A DNA stretch of 22,378 nt from CALMEH01 sp964548225 (GTDB lineage Bacteria; Acidobacteriota; Blastocatellia; Pyrinomonadales; Pyrinomonadaceae), in contig CAZJQP010000082.1 of assembly GCA_964548225.1 (NCBI GenBank), positions 1 through 22,378 on the forward strand, in the 5' to 3' direction. This document shows positions 14,763 through 22,378 of this stretch, piece by piece. The notes below the pieces were generated by a model that worked only from the letters and a program-made list of their open reading frames with translations, had not been told where the DNA came from and searched no databases. A program made the position numbers and the translations under genes. Every line of letters starts with the position of its first letter. Positions within the stretch are counted from its first letter, which is position 1.

Positions 14763-16418
14763 TTATTTTGCCAGACGCAGGTGCGGCAAATCGTTTTGCG
14801 GCGTGGGAATGATGTATTGATTGGGCATAATATTTTGCCAGCGCATTTTGTTTTCGAGAAGCCGTTCGGCTTCTTCGCACGGCACGGGGCGCGAGAAAAG
14901 ATAGCCTTGTCCGTATTCGCAACCGAGAATTTGCAGTTGGTGAAGTTGGTGAATCGTTTCAATTCCTTCGGCAACTACGTCCATTCCGAGTGTTTTTGCA
15001 AGCGCGATAACCGTGCGGACGATTTCGCCGTTTTCCGAACCGTCTTCCATTGTGCCGACAAATGAACGGTCAACTTTGAGCGTGTCAATCGGGAAACGGT
15101 GCAGATAACTCAAGGAAGAATAGCCCGTGCCGAAATCGTCAATCGAAAGCTGAACGCCCAGTTCCTTTAATTGTTTGAGCATCGCAATTGTTTTTTCGGC
15201 GTTTTCCATAACCGCGCTTTCGGTAATTTCGAGTTTCAGACATTGCGGCGGAATGCGTGTTTCGCCGATGATTTTGCGAATGTCTTCGACTAGATTGTTA
15301 TGCGCGAAATGTTTGCCCGAAAGATTAACGCTGACGGTTAAATTTTTATTTGACGGTTCAATTGAATGCCACGAAACCATCTGACGACAGGATTCGCGTA
15401 AAATCCAGAGCGTCATCGGAACAATCATTCCGTTTTCTTCGCTTATCGGGATAAATTCGTTCGGCGGCACGAGTCCGCGTGTCGGATGATTCCAGCGAAT
15501 TAAGACTTCAAAACCCGAAAGTTTCATCGTGTCGAGCGCAATTATCGGCTGATAAAAAGCAACAAATTCCTGACGTTCGACGGCGTGGCGCAAATCAGTT
15601 TCAATCTGCATCAGATTAACGGCGCGGGTGTGCATCGTTGTGTCGAAAATATCGTAAGGTTTAGCGCGTTCTTTGGCGTAATACATCGCAATATCTGCAT
15701 CGCGCAAGATGTCTTCGGCTTCCTCATAACGCTCGTTGCCCATAGCAATTCCGATACTGACACTCGTGAAAACTTGTCTTCCGCTCAAATTAAACGGCAC
15801 GGCGAGCTTGTGTTTGATAAGTCCTGCGAAACTTACCGCGTCTTCGGTTTCTTTGATGTTCGTCAAAATAATGGCAAATTCGTCTCCGCCGAAACGTGCT
15901 ACGAGGTCGCCTTCGCCCATAATGTTTTTCAGGCGTTTGGCAACGTGCAAAATAAGCCGATCACCCGTTGAATGTCCGAGCGAATCGTTAATGGTTTTGA
16001 AACGGTTGAGGTCAAGAAAAAGCACCGCAAAACCGGCATCAGAAGTGCTTTTAAGTTTTTCGAGTTGAAACCTCAGAGTTTCGATAAAAAGATTTCGGTT
16101 AGGCAAATCAGTCAGCGAATCGTGAAATGCGGCGTGGCGAAAACGCTCTTTACTTTCGCGCAGGGCTTGCGAAATACGGTTTTGTTCGTTGATGTAATGC
16201 TGAAGTTCTTCGATGTGCGCTTCGGCTTGTTCGGCGCGTTGGCGTTCGGCTTGCTCGGCTTTTTCAGCCGTTTCGCGGACATCATTGACATATCGTCGGT
16301 AAGTCATAAATGAAACCGCGCCAACAACAATCGTTGCCAAAATCAAAACAGGATTGATTTGTTCGATAGCTTTAATCAACAAACCGGCAACCACACCGCC
16401 GATAAAATACATTGCCAA
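14763..16418 (-). CDS. GGDEF-EAL protein, C-terminal portion of a gene interrupted by an in-frame TGA
   Basis: Predicted dual c-di-GMP enzyme (diguanylate cyclase plus phosphodiesterase) at the inner membrane. As read from TTG at 16418 it has 551 residues. Two transmembrane helices (AMYFIGGVVAGLLIKAI and PVLILATIVVGAVSFM) are followed by a charged coiled coil (40-85). The GGDEF domain (about 95-255) has an intact RFGGDEF; its upstream I-site reads GEGD instead of RxxD, so product inhibition is probably lost. The EAL domain (about 280-530) has EVL in place of EAL but keeps SVNLSG, LEITES, IDDFGTGYSS, LKVDRSF and AEGIET, so phosphodiesterase activity is plausible. It is in the same frame as the upstream open reading frame (16440-16985), separated only by TGA and seven codons; the two together make one normal protein. 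Confidence 0.88.
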   Translation of the reverse strand: MAMYFIGGVVAGLLIKAIEQINPVLILATIVVGAVSFMTYRRYVNDVRETAEKAEQAERQRAEQAEAHIEELQHYINEQNRISQALRESKERFRHAAFHDSLTDLPNRNLFIETLRFQLEKLKSTSDAGFAVLFLDLNRFKTINDSLGHSTGDRLILHVAKRLKNIMGEGDLVARFGGDEFAIILTNIKETEDAVSFAGLIKHKLAVPFNLSGRQVFTSVSIGIAMGNERYEEAEDILRDADIAMYYAKERAKPYDIFDTTMHTRAVNLMQIETDLRHAVERQEFVAFYQPIIALDTMKLSGFEVLIRWNHPTRGLVPPNEFIPISEENGMIVPMTLWILRESCRQMVSWHSIEPSNKNLTVSVNLSGKHFAHNNLVEDIRKIIGETRIPPQCLKLEITESAVMENAEKTIAMLKQLKELGVQLSIDDFGTGYSSLSYLHRFPIDTLKVDRSFVGTMEDGSENGEIVRTVIALAKTLGMDVVAEGIETIHQLHQLQILGCEYGQGYLFSRPVPCEEAERLLENKMRWQNIMPNQYIIPTPQNDLPHLRLAK

Positions 16419-16439
16419 CGCATTCAGACAATTTTCATT

Positions 16440-16985
16440 TCAAACTTTCCAAAACGATTTGCCGCTTTTGTTTGAAGCTAAAAGACTGACTAAAACTGAA
16501 CTGACAAGAAATTGAACGAGCGCAATAATTGCCAAAACTCCGACAAAAGCCGAAACATTCACAAAATTATGCGCCGCGATTTCATCAGGGAAAACCGCCC
16601 ACGCCGCCCACGCCGCAAATGCAGTTGTGATTGAAGCTGTTGCGACATTAAATAGAATTGTTTCTTTTTTGATACTGATACCTTTGCGGCGAAAAGCAAA
16701 TGAGGCGTTGAGCGATTCGAGTGCCGATAAAACAATCGCAATCGGTGGCGAATATATCACTATGGCGTAAAAAACTGCGCCTTCCGCTAATGAAATGTAA
16801 ATTTTGGTGCGCGGCAATTGAAGCTGAAAGACCGAGCCGAGAAAAATTGTCGCAAAGGCAAGTGTGATTAAGCCCCAATCAACTTTTTCGATTTCAAAAT
16901 TGACAAGGGCATATCCCCAAATTATCGCACCGACGGTAATAATCGTCCAAACAATAGTTTTTGTGATTTTTGAATTTGTATTCAC
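16440..16985 (-). CDS. N-terminal membrane sensor portion of the interrupted GGDEF-EAL gene
   Basis: The product has 181 residues, starts at GTG (16985) and is almost entirely transmembrane, with about five helices (for example TIVWTIITVGAIIWGYAL, LITLAFATIFLGSVFQL, VGVLAIIALVQFLVSSVLV). It ends SGKSFWKV then TGA (16442-16440). Continuing in frame gives NENCLNALAMYFIGG, which supplies the last two helices and then the signalling domains. A seven- to eight-helix MASE-type sensor fused to GGDEF-EAL is the expected whole. The stop may replace a Trp codon (TGG to TGA). On its own this piece has no known function. A good sigma70 promoter lies upstream. It could be a nonsense mutant, a sequencing error, or a case of read-through or re-initiation. 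Confidence 0.75.
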   Translation of the reverse strand: MNTNSKITKTIVWTIITVGAIIWGYALVNFEIEKVDWGLITLAFATIFLGSVFQLQLPRTKIYISLAEGAVFYAIVIYSPPIAIVLSALESLNASFAFRRKGISIKKETILFNVATASITTAFAAWAAWAVFPDEIAAHNFVNVSAFVGVLAIIALVQFLVSSVLVSLLASNKSGKSFWKV

Positions 16986-17065
16986 GTCGGTCTGTTCTAA
17001 AAGTGCTACTGAATAAAGAAAGGGTTTGAATTGCGGTTCGGTTAAATTCTCTTCAACCGTTTTTA

Positions 17066-17094
17066 AGTATAGGATTAATTCGGCGAAATGTCCA
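17066..17094 (-). promoter_or_regulatory. Sigma70-type promoter of the membrane sensor/GGDEF-EAL gene
   Basis: On the minus strand TGGACA (17094-17089), a 17-base spacer and TATACT (17071-17066) match the sigma70 consensus at 5 of 6 positions in each box. It lies about 80 bases upstream of the GTG start at 16985. This is the best promoter seen in the window. Confidence 0.55.
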
Positions 17095-17167
17095 TATTTT
17101 TTTTGTAAAAATATAAAAAATGTTTATCTTATTAAGACATTATTTTTATTAATTGATAAAACAAGCT

Positions 17168-17231
17168 AAAAAAGATAGAAGTGAATAAGAAATTTTGAAT
17201 CAAATACTTCTTATCCACTTCTTATCTTTTT
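17168..17231 (-). terminator. Terminator hairpin downstream of the subtilase gene
   Basis: Arms 17168-17191 and 17208-17231 form a stem of about 23 bp with one bulge and one mismatch, followed on the minus strand by TTTTTT. It lies 14 bases beyond the subtilase stop (17245-17247). The distal arm is a direct repeat (ACTTCTTATC with an 11-base period). The rest of the 16986-17244 gap is AT-rich sequence plus the promoter noted separately. Confidence 0.7.
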
Positions 17232-17244
17232 CTTTATCACTTTT

Positions 17245-19752
17245 TTATTGATCGCCGTTTGTCAAAACGATGATTCCGTCGCTCAAAAGCATTCCATCGC
17301 TCAAAAGCATTCCATCGCTCAAAAGCATTCCATCCGCAAAAAGCATTCCGTCAGCTAAGTTTGCCGATTCGATTTGCGAACTGTAATCCATAAACGGAAA
17401 ACCATCGGCGATTGTTCTGCCGTCGCTCAGAAGCATTCCGTCGCTCAAAAGCATTCCATCGCTCAAAAGCATTCCATCGCTCAAAAGCATTCCGTCGCTC
17501 AAAAGCATTCCGTCGCTCAAAAGCATTCCCAAATCATAAACTTTCTGATACTTCGTAATAAGTTTCGTATCTTTGGCGTAACCTTTATTCAAAATCATTC
17601 CGCCTGACCATCTGACCGATTGCCCTGCGATATACGAATTATGCGAAGGAGTTGAAGTCGTTGTCAGCATATTTGTGTTCAACACGGGTGATGTTCCCAA
17701 ATCTTGTCGGACTAATTTTGCCAGACGAACCGCGCCATCAGCATTTAATTGACCTGCGCCTTGTTCCAGATGGTTTGCGCCCGAAAGCGGTTGTGCCGTG
17801 TATCCGAGAATCATTTTAACCATATTCGGCGTTAATTTGGGATTGACTTGAAGCATTACGGCGGCTGTTCCGGCAACTAACGGCGCAGACATCGAAGTTC
17901 CGCTCAAATACATATATCTATCGGGTGAAAATTCATAATCAATCGCAAAAAGCTGTGGATTTTCGTTTTTCAGTTTGCTGTTATTAGCTTCTGCGCTGAC
18001 GATTTTGTTGCCCGGCGCAACCAAATCGGGTTTTACCAGATTGTCATAACGGCGAACACCGTCTTGCGTGTAATACGAGCGCGTCGGACCGCGTGAACTG
18101 AAAGTTGTCATCACATCGTCATTTCGTCCGACAGTTATTTTCGTGTTCGATGCGCCAACGGTGATTGCCGAAGGTTCGTTGGCAGGCGAATGAATTGTGC
18201 CGTATTGTTTCGCTCCGGCAACATTTTTCCCATCATTTCCGGCGGCAACGACCACAACGACACCGACATCTGCCAGGCGGCGCACTGCGCGGCAGAGCGG
18301 ATCGTTCTGATACGATTCGACTGCCGGTGCGCCCAAGCTCAAATTGACTACTCTGATGTTATAAGTCGTGCGGTTGCTCAAAATCCAGTTAAGAGCATTG
18401 AGCGTTTGAGTTACTGTGCCGACACCATTACCGTTCAAAACACGCAAGTTAATTAAGTTTGCGTCAGGTGCAGTGCCGCGCTGATCCATTAAATGAAAAG
18501 TCGTTCCGCTTCCGCCGCCAACTAAGCCGGCAACGTGCGTGCCGTGTCCGTAAAGGTCTTCGGTAGTATTCGAGCCGGTAAAATCTTTGCTATAGACAAC
18601 GCGGTTTTGTCCGGCTAAACCTTTGAAAGCCTGATGGCTTCTGTAAATTCCCGAATCAACAACCGCGACACCGACACCTGTTCCCCATTTAAATTGACTG
18701 ACGAAATCTTGTAATTGCACCATTCCGGTAATTAGTTGGAACAACTGCGACGATGAAAGTTCCGTCGCCTGGGCATTCGACATTCCGGTTGTGTCATACA
18801 AAAATGAAGCGGAGGATTTCAAAGTTTTGTTGACTGAAAGATGCTCGGCGGCGCGAAGTTCGGATAATTCTTTGACTAACGACACAGGCATTTCAACTGC
18901 CATTGTCTGCAAATTTTCCATTTCGCCCAAGATTTGAATATTGTTTTCAGCAATAAATCTGCGAAGCTCACGGTTTTTCAAATTCACGCCTTGCAAAATG
19001 ACTTCGACGTTTGAATCCGGCGAACTTTGAATTAATTCCTGCAAATCGGGCGAGATTTTATCGCCGACGAATTTATAACGGTCGTCTTCCATTTTGACTT
19101 CGACACGCGCAAAATATTTGCTCATTTCGCCGTCTGCCGTAATTTGCGTTTCAAATTCCGAAATGCTCGATGCGCTGATGATTCTAACCTTTCCGCTTTT
19201 CGCCGCGCCGCGCAAAACTTGAGCAATTTCCGTATTAAAAGGAACTTTTCCCGCATTATTCACGACATTTTCAATCGCCACGATAACGCGCCCGTTTTCA
19301 GCATTCAAGAAAACCTTATTCAATTCGGTAACGGCTTGCGAGATTTCGTCATTCTCCGCCAAAATCCGATTCAAATCTACGCGCCACAATTTTTTACCGA
19401 GCAGATTCGTCGGCGCATCTTGGTTTAAACGCAAAGCAACTTCATTCACTAAAACATCAAATTGAACCGCCGTTTTATCAACCAAAACAATATTTTTCTT
19501 TGTCGAACCGCCCAATGAATCAACTATTTCGTCGGCTTCCGTTTGATATTCTCCCATCGTCCGAATTTGTCCGGCGCGGGCTTCTTCCGTTAAGTCGCGC
19601 ACATAATTCGGTAATTTAACGGTATCATTAGATAAAACTTTACTATCCGTTAAATTAACAGCAGTATTCGTTTGACCAAAGACGAAATTCGGAATCATAA
19701 GTGCTGAAATAACAAAAGGAGTAATTTTCGCGTTTAGTTTTTTGAAGTTCAT
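17245..19752 (-). CDS. Secreted subtilisin-family serine peptidase with C-terminal MLLSDG hexapeptide repeats
   Basis: Extracellular or surface protease of family S8. It has 835 residues. The signal peptide is residues 1-26 (ITPFVISALMIPNFVFG). A long N-terminal region (about 30-330) ends in a propeptide-like module (DSNVEVILQGVN, NIQILGEMENLQTMAVEMP) that probably acts as inhibitor and chaperone. The catalytic domain (about 350-690) has Asp366 in VAVVDSGIYRSHQAF, His403 in YGHGTHVAG, the oxyanion Asn in AAGNDG and Ser620 in SGTSMSAPLVAG, so the triad is complete. The tail (about 740-830) has six identical MLLSDG units, a spacer with RTIADG and LADG, then MLFADG and three more MLLSDG units. 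The tail function is unknown; an aggregate, coat or metal-binding role is possible. It is monocistronic: hairpins follow it and a structured leader precedes it. Confidence 0.93.
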   Translation of the reverse strand: MNFKKLNAKITPFVISALMIPNFVFGQTNTAVNLTDSKVLSNDTVKLPNYVRDLTEEARAGQIRTMGEYQTEADEIVDSLGGSTKKNIVLVDKTAVQFDVLVNEVALRLNQDAPTNLLGKKLWRVDLNRILAENDEISQAVTELNKVFLNAENGRVIVAIENVVNNAGKVPFNTEIAQVLRGAAKSGKVRIISASSISEFETQITADGEMSKYFARVEVKMEDDRYKFVGDKISPDLQELIQSSPDSNVEVILQGVNLKNRELRRFIAENNIQILGEMENLQTMAVEMPVSLVKELSELRAAEHLSVNKTLKSSASFLYDTTGMSNAQATELSSSQLFQLITGMVQLQDFVSQFKWGTGVGVAVVDSGIYRSHQAFKGLAGQNRVVYSKDFTGSNTTEDLYGHGTHVAGLVGGGSGTTFHLMDQRGTAPDANLINLRVLNGNGVGTVTQTLNALNWILSNRTTYNIRVVNLSLGAPAVESYQNDPLCRAVRRLADVGVVVVVAAGNDGKNVAGAKQYGTIHSPANEPSAITVGASNTKITVGRNDDVMTTFSSRGPTRSYYTQDGVRRYDNLVKPDLVAPGNKIVSAEANNSKLKNENPQLFAIDYEFSPDRYMYLSGTSMSAPLVAGTAAVMLQVNPKLTPNMVKMILGYTAQPLSGANHLEQGAGQLNADGAVRLAKLVRQDLGTSPVLNTNMLTTTSTPSHNSYIAGQSVRWSGGMILNKGYAKDTKLITKYQKVYDLGMLLSDGMLLSDGMLLSDGMLLSDGMLLSDGMLLSDGRTIADGFPFMDYSSQIESANLADGMLFADGMLLSDGMLLSDGMLLSDGIIVLTNGDQ
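17278..17349 (-). repeat. 18-bp in-frame tandem repeat array (3' block) in the subtilase gene
   Basis: Four 18-bp units encode three MLLSDG and one MLFADG. The three MLLSDG units differ only at the codon-wobble base of the GAC/GAT position (GTC versus ATC on the plus strand). Near-identity at silent sites suggests recent duplication. Confidence 0.92.
17422..17529 (-). repeat. 18-bp in-frame tandem repeat array (5' block) in the subtilase gene
   Basis: Six consecutive 18-bp units (108 bp) each encode MLLSDG. They differ by one silent position in each unit and one A-to-G change in the first. Because the unit is a multiple of three, gain or loss of copies keeps the frame, so length variation between strains is expected. 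Confidence 0.93.
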
Positions 19753-19774
19753 AACAATTATTTATTTGAATGCT

Positions 19775-19821
19775 TTTCGGCAGTAACCTGCTCGTCTTCA
19801 CTTAGCAAAGGCTATGCCAAA
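19775..19821 (-). promoter_or_regulatory. Possible structured 5' leader of the subtilase gene
   Basis: On the minus strand a closing stem (TTTGGCA at 19821-19815 with TGCCGAAA at 19782-19775, one bulge) encloses a perfect small hairpin TAGC-CTTT-GCTA (19814-19803) and a second segment. It lies about 25-70 bases before the ATG. It was compared with remembered c-di-GMP-I, cobalamin and fluoride riboswitch consensus sequences without a match. It may be a new leader or chance structure. Confidence 0.3.
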
Positions 19822-19911
19822 TTTATTTTGAAATGTAAAACTCAATAAATACGATGGTTTTAGAAGATTTTGAATGGATTTTGAATGGATTTAAGGAAAA
19901 TTTCAAAAAAA

Positions 19912-19936
19912 AATCGGTCAAACTGATTGACCGATT
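19912..19936 (-). terminator. Intrinsic terminator of the S9 peptidase gene
   Basis: Stem AATCGGTCAAA (19912-19922) with 19926-19936 is an 11-bp stem and 3-base loop. On the minus strand it is followed by nine or more T residues. It is the second hairpin after the peptidase stop and the one with intrinsic-terminator form. Confidence 0.85.
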
Positions 19937-19958
19937 CCTTCACTTTGATTGATTTCAG

Positions 19959-20022
19959 CAGAAGCCTGTGCGTGAGCAAGTGCGGCTTTGACGCTTCGCC
20001 CTTGCTCACCTGCAGGCTTCTG
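19959..20022 (-). repeat. Long imperfect hairpin just after the S9 peptidase stop codon
   Basis: Arms 19959-19980 and 20001-20022 pair at 19 of 22 positions around a 20-base GC-richer loop. It begins 7 bases past the stop codon (20029-20031). It has no T-run, so it may protect the mRNA 3' end, or be a dispersed palindromic repeat, with true termination at 19912-19936. Confidence 0.7.
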
Positions 20023-20028
20023 TAAAAA

Positions 20029-22161
20029 TTATTTCGTAATTCCGACTTGCGTTAAAGCGTAAGTATATGAAAACGCAATTTCCTTCAGACGATCATAACG
20101 TCCCGACGCGCCGCCGTGTCCCGCGCCCATATTGGTTTTAAGCAAGATGACGTTTTTGTCGGTTTTCATTTCGCGCAGTTTAGCGACAAATTTCGCGCCT
20201 TCCCAGTAAGGAACTTGGCTGTCGTTGAGCGAAGTTTCAACCAACATATTCGGATAATCTTGCGCTTTCACATTGTCGTAAGGCGAATATTGAATCATAT
20301 AATCCCACGCTTCTTTTTCGTTCGGATTTCCCCATTCAATCCATTCTTCCGTCGTCAGAGGCAAAGTTTCATCAAGCATTGTGTTCATCACATCAACAAA
20401 CGGAACTTGCGCGATTGCCGCTTTGAACGTCTGCGGCGACATATTGACCACGCCGCCCATCAAAAGTCCGCCCGCGCTTCCGCCTTGAATGATCGTGCGG
20501 TCGGCGGAAGTATATTTATTCGCTTGAAGCCATTTTGCCGAATCAATAAAATCGTAAAACGTATTCAATTTCTTGAACATCCGCCCTTCCTGCCGCCATT
20601 TTTCGCCGAGTTCCGAACCGCCGCGAATGTGCGCGATGGCGTAAATCATTCCGCGGTCAACGAGCGATAAACGATTTGTCGAAAAAGCCGGAGTCATCGA
20701 AAAGCCGTAACTTCCGTAAGCGTAAAGCAACATTGGCGCAGAACCGTCCATTTTCGTGCCTTTTTTCCAAATCATCGAAATCGGAATCTTCGTGCTTCCG
20801 TCCCGCGACAAAGCCCAAACGCGCTTTGTTTCATATTTCGTTTTATCGTAGCCACTCGGAATTTCCTGTTGTTTCAACAGTTCGCTTTTGCGAGTTTTGA
20901 AATTGTATTCGTAAGTCGAATTCGGCGTAATCATCGAAGAATAATTAAACCGCACAACATCCGTATCAAATTCGGGATTGCCCGTCAACGCCATTGTGTA
21001 AACGTCTTCGTCGGTCGGAATCCGAACCGATGCGCGGCGCGTTTTCAAATCCATTACCTTCAAATATTCCAAACCGTTTTCGAGTTCGGAAACAACGGCG
21101 TAGTTTTTGAAAAACGAAATACCGTCAATCTTAATCGCCGGATTATGCGGAATAAAATCCGTCCAATTTTCTTCCGCAGGATTGTTTAAGGGCGCACGCA
21201 CGACTTTGAAGTTTTCGGCGTTTTTGTTGGTCGTGATATAAAATTCGCCATTGTTGAAATCGGCGGAATGTTCGTGTCCTTCGCGGCGCGGGGTTAAAAT
21301 CTTCCATTCACCCAGCGGATTATCCGCAGACAAATAGCGAAACTCGCTCATTGTCTTAGCGTAAGAGCCGATAAAAAACATCTTCTTATCACGCGAACGC
21401 CCGATGCCGACATTGAAAAGAACGTCTTTGTCTTCATATACCAAAACATTTTCGTCCGTCCCGACCGTGTGCCGCCAGATTTTATCGCTTCGTTTTGAAA
21501 CTGCGTCTTCCTGTCCGACGAACAGATATTTGCCGTCGCTTGACCATTCGGTTGAAGTTACGCGCTCGATTTTATCGGGCAGAATCTTTCCCGTCCGCAA
21601 ATCCTTAATCTGCAAAGTATATTGCCGATAGCCGGTCGTGTCGGTTGAAAAAGCCAAAAGATTTCCGTCGTCGGAAATATCGAACGCGCCGATGCCGAAA
21701 TATTCAAAACCTTTCGCCATCTCGTTTTGGTCAAGCAAGACTTGCGCGTCTTTGCCGTCGCGGGTTTTGCTCCGTAAAAACGTCGGATACTGCTTGCCTT
21801 CTTCCGTGCGCGTGAAATACCACCATTCGCCAATGCGATACGGAACGCTCAAATCCGTCTGCTTGACACGCCCCAACATTTCTTTATAAAGCGTTTCAAC
21901 CAAACCTTTGTGCGGATTCATAAATGATTCCGTATATTTGTTTTCAGCGTTTAAATAATCAATAATCGCCGGATCTTTTTTCTCGTTTCGATCTCTCAGC
22001 CACGCATAATTATCGGTAATTTCGTAACCGTGAATCTTCAAAACCTTCGGAACTTTCTTTGCAACGGGTGGTTTCATATCAGTCTGGGCAACAATCACGA
22101 CGTTGCCGATAGTTATAATTATGCCGATACACACGGCAAATACAAAAAGTATGCTTTTCAT
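20029..22161 (-). CDS. Secreted S9A prolyl oligopeptidase, oligopeptidase B type
   Basis: Serine peptidase that should cleave short peptides, after basic residues if true to oligopeptidase B. It has 710 residues. An N-terminal hydrophobic segment (ILFVFAVCIGIIITIGNVVIV, then AQ) looks like a signal peptide, so it probably acts in the periplasm or outside. The S9 N-terminal motifs HGYEITDNYAWLRDR and EEGKQYPTFLR lead into a seven-bladed beta-propeller (about 90-440). The alpha/beta-hydrolase domain has Ser562 in GGSAGGLLMGGVVN, Asp647 in LNDSQVPYWEGAKF and His682 in GAGHGGASGRYD, so the triad is complete. Single gene with its own terminator; AGAGAG precedes the ATG as a weak Shine-Dalgarno. 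The secreted location is the main difference from the cytoplasmic PtrB of E. coli. Confidence 0.93.
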   Translation of the reverse strand: MKSILFVFAVCIGIIITIGNVVIVAQTDMKPPVAKKVPKVLKIHGYEITDNYAWLRDRNEKKDPAIIDYLNAENKYTESFMNPHKGLVETLYKEMLGRVKQTDLSVPYRIGEWWYFTRTEEGKQYPTFLRSKTRDGKDAQVLLDQNEMAKGFEYFGIGAFDISDDGNLLAFSTDTTGYRQYTLQIKDLRTGKILPDKIERVTSTEWSSDGKYLFVGQEDAVSKRSDKIWRHTVGTDENVLVYEDKDVLFNVGIGRSRDKKMFFIGSYAKTMSEFRYLSADNPLGEWKILTPRREGHEHSADFNNGEFYITTNKNAENFKVVRAPLNNPAEENWTDFIPHNPAIKIDGISFFKNYAVVSELENGLEYLKVMDLKTRRASVRIPTDEDVYTMALTGNPEFDTDVVRFNYSSMITPNSTYEYNFKTRKSELLKQQEIPSGYDKTKYETKRVWALSRDGSTKIPISMIWKKGTKMDGSAPMLLYAYGSYGFSMTPAFSTNRLSLVDRGMIYAIAHIRGGSELGEKWRQEGRMFKKLNTFYDFIDSAKWLQANKYTSADRTIIQGGSAGGLLMGGVVNMSPQTFKAAIAQVPFVDVMNTMLDETLPLTTEEWIEWGNPNEKEAWDYMIQYSPYDNVKAQDYPNMLVETSLNDSQVPYWEGAKFVAKLREMKTDKNVILLKTNMGAGHGGASGRYDRLKEIAFSYTYALTQVGITK

Positions 22162-22213
22162 TTTCTCTCTTAATTTTTAATTCTTCTGTCCCTAATTGGA
22201 AAAGATTTCAATG

Positions 22214-22219
22214 ATTATA
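22214..22219 (-). promoter_or_regulatory. Possible -10 box of the S9 peptidase gene
   Basis: A perfect TATAAT on the minus strand lies about 55 bases before the ATG. A TAGAAT is nearby. No convincing -35 was found at 16-18 bases, so this is a tentative call. The rest of 22162-22351 is AT-rich with no gene. Confidence 0.3.
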
Positions 22220-22351
22220 CTTATTCTATCGAAAATTTGTTTCTGATTTAAGCCTTTTTGTAAAAGACAACCTGCATTTTGTTCGAAATGTCCGCACTAA
22301 ATAACAACCGCAAAAACATAAATTTCCGTTAAGTTTTCGATTTCTTCAAAA

Positions 22352-22373
22352 AAGCACCTCGGTTGAAGTGCTT
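22352..22373 (-). terminator. Terminator of an unseen minus-strand gene beyond the right edge
   Basis: AAGCACCTC (22352-22360) pairs with GAAGTGCTT (22365-22373) with one mismatch and a 4-base loop. On the minus strand it is followed by TTTTTT. It implies a minus-strand gene ending just past the window and insulates the S9 peptidase gene from it. Confidence 0.65.
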
Positions 22374-22378
22374 AAAAT

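Noticed and set aside
17278..17529. CRISPR-like regular repeats
   Set aside because: The 18-bp units are contiguous, have no spacers, stay in frame and encode the subtilase tail.
17374..17607. Plus-strand open reading frame with HSVAQK/HSIAQK repeats
   Set aside because: It is the antisense shadow of the subtilase repeat array, with no start signal or recognisable domain.
19775..19821. c-di-GMP or cobalamin riboswitch upstream of the subtilase
   Set aside because: The conserved core sequences of these riboswitches could not be found; only a generic structured leader is reported.
20116..20670. 184-codon plus-strand open frame opposite the S9 peptidase gene
   Set aside because: Composition is rich in Arg, Phe and His, as expected of an antisense frame; it covers the catalytic domain of a clearly real gene.

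Overview
The window looks like chromosomal DNA from a Gram-negative bacterium of the phylum Acidobacteriota, most plausibly class Blastocatellia. This is inference from gene content: an Oar-like TonB-dependent receptor with a carboxypeptidase-type regulatory domain, subtilases and S9 peptidases with secretion signals, a GGDEF/EAL protein with a long membrane sensor, and moderately AT-rich DNA. It could not be checked against 16S rRNA or any database. Gene density is high, no gap between genes exceeds 300 bases, and most gaps hold clear hairpins.

Layout. Positions 1-3470 (minus strand) hold a large outer-membrane TonB-dependent receptor, ending at an 18-bp perfect hairpin. Divergent from it, 3621-8339 (plus strand) holds a D-xylose ABC transporter in the order xylG - parD/parE - xylH - xylF. 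The toxin-antitoxin pair sits inside the transporter gene set, and long palindromes lie at the xylG/parD and xylH/xylF junctions. A bidirectional terminator at 8361-8395 separates it from a convergent three-gene operon (14042 to 8394, minus strand): a 731-residue membrane protein with a J-domain-like N-terminus, a membrane-anchored coiled-coil protein with a GrpE-like C-terminus, and an 844-residue Hsp70-family ATPase. Together they look like a dedicated, membrane-tethered Hsp70 system, and this is the most interesting part of the window.

Next on the minus strand are a small HNH nuclease, a tRNA-Thr(TGT), and a GGDEF/EAL protein whose membrane-domain half is separated from the rest by an in-frame TGA codon. 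Then come a secreted subtilase whose C-terminus is built of identical MLLSDG hexapeptides, and a secreted oligopeptidase B-type S9 peptidase. A terminator at the right edge implies another minus-strand gene beyond the window.

How the genes fit together. The receptor, the xylose transporter and the two secreted peptidases suit a heterotroph that takes up sugars and peptides. The Hsp70 triad and the c-di-GMP protein are candidate envelope-linked regulatory or quality-control modules. No xylose catabolic gene (xylA, xylB) or regulator is present, so the use of xylose is inferred only from the transporter.
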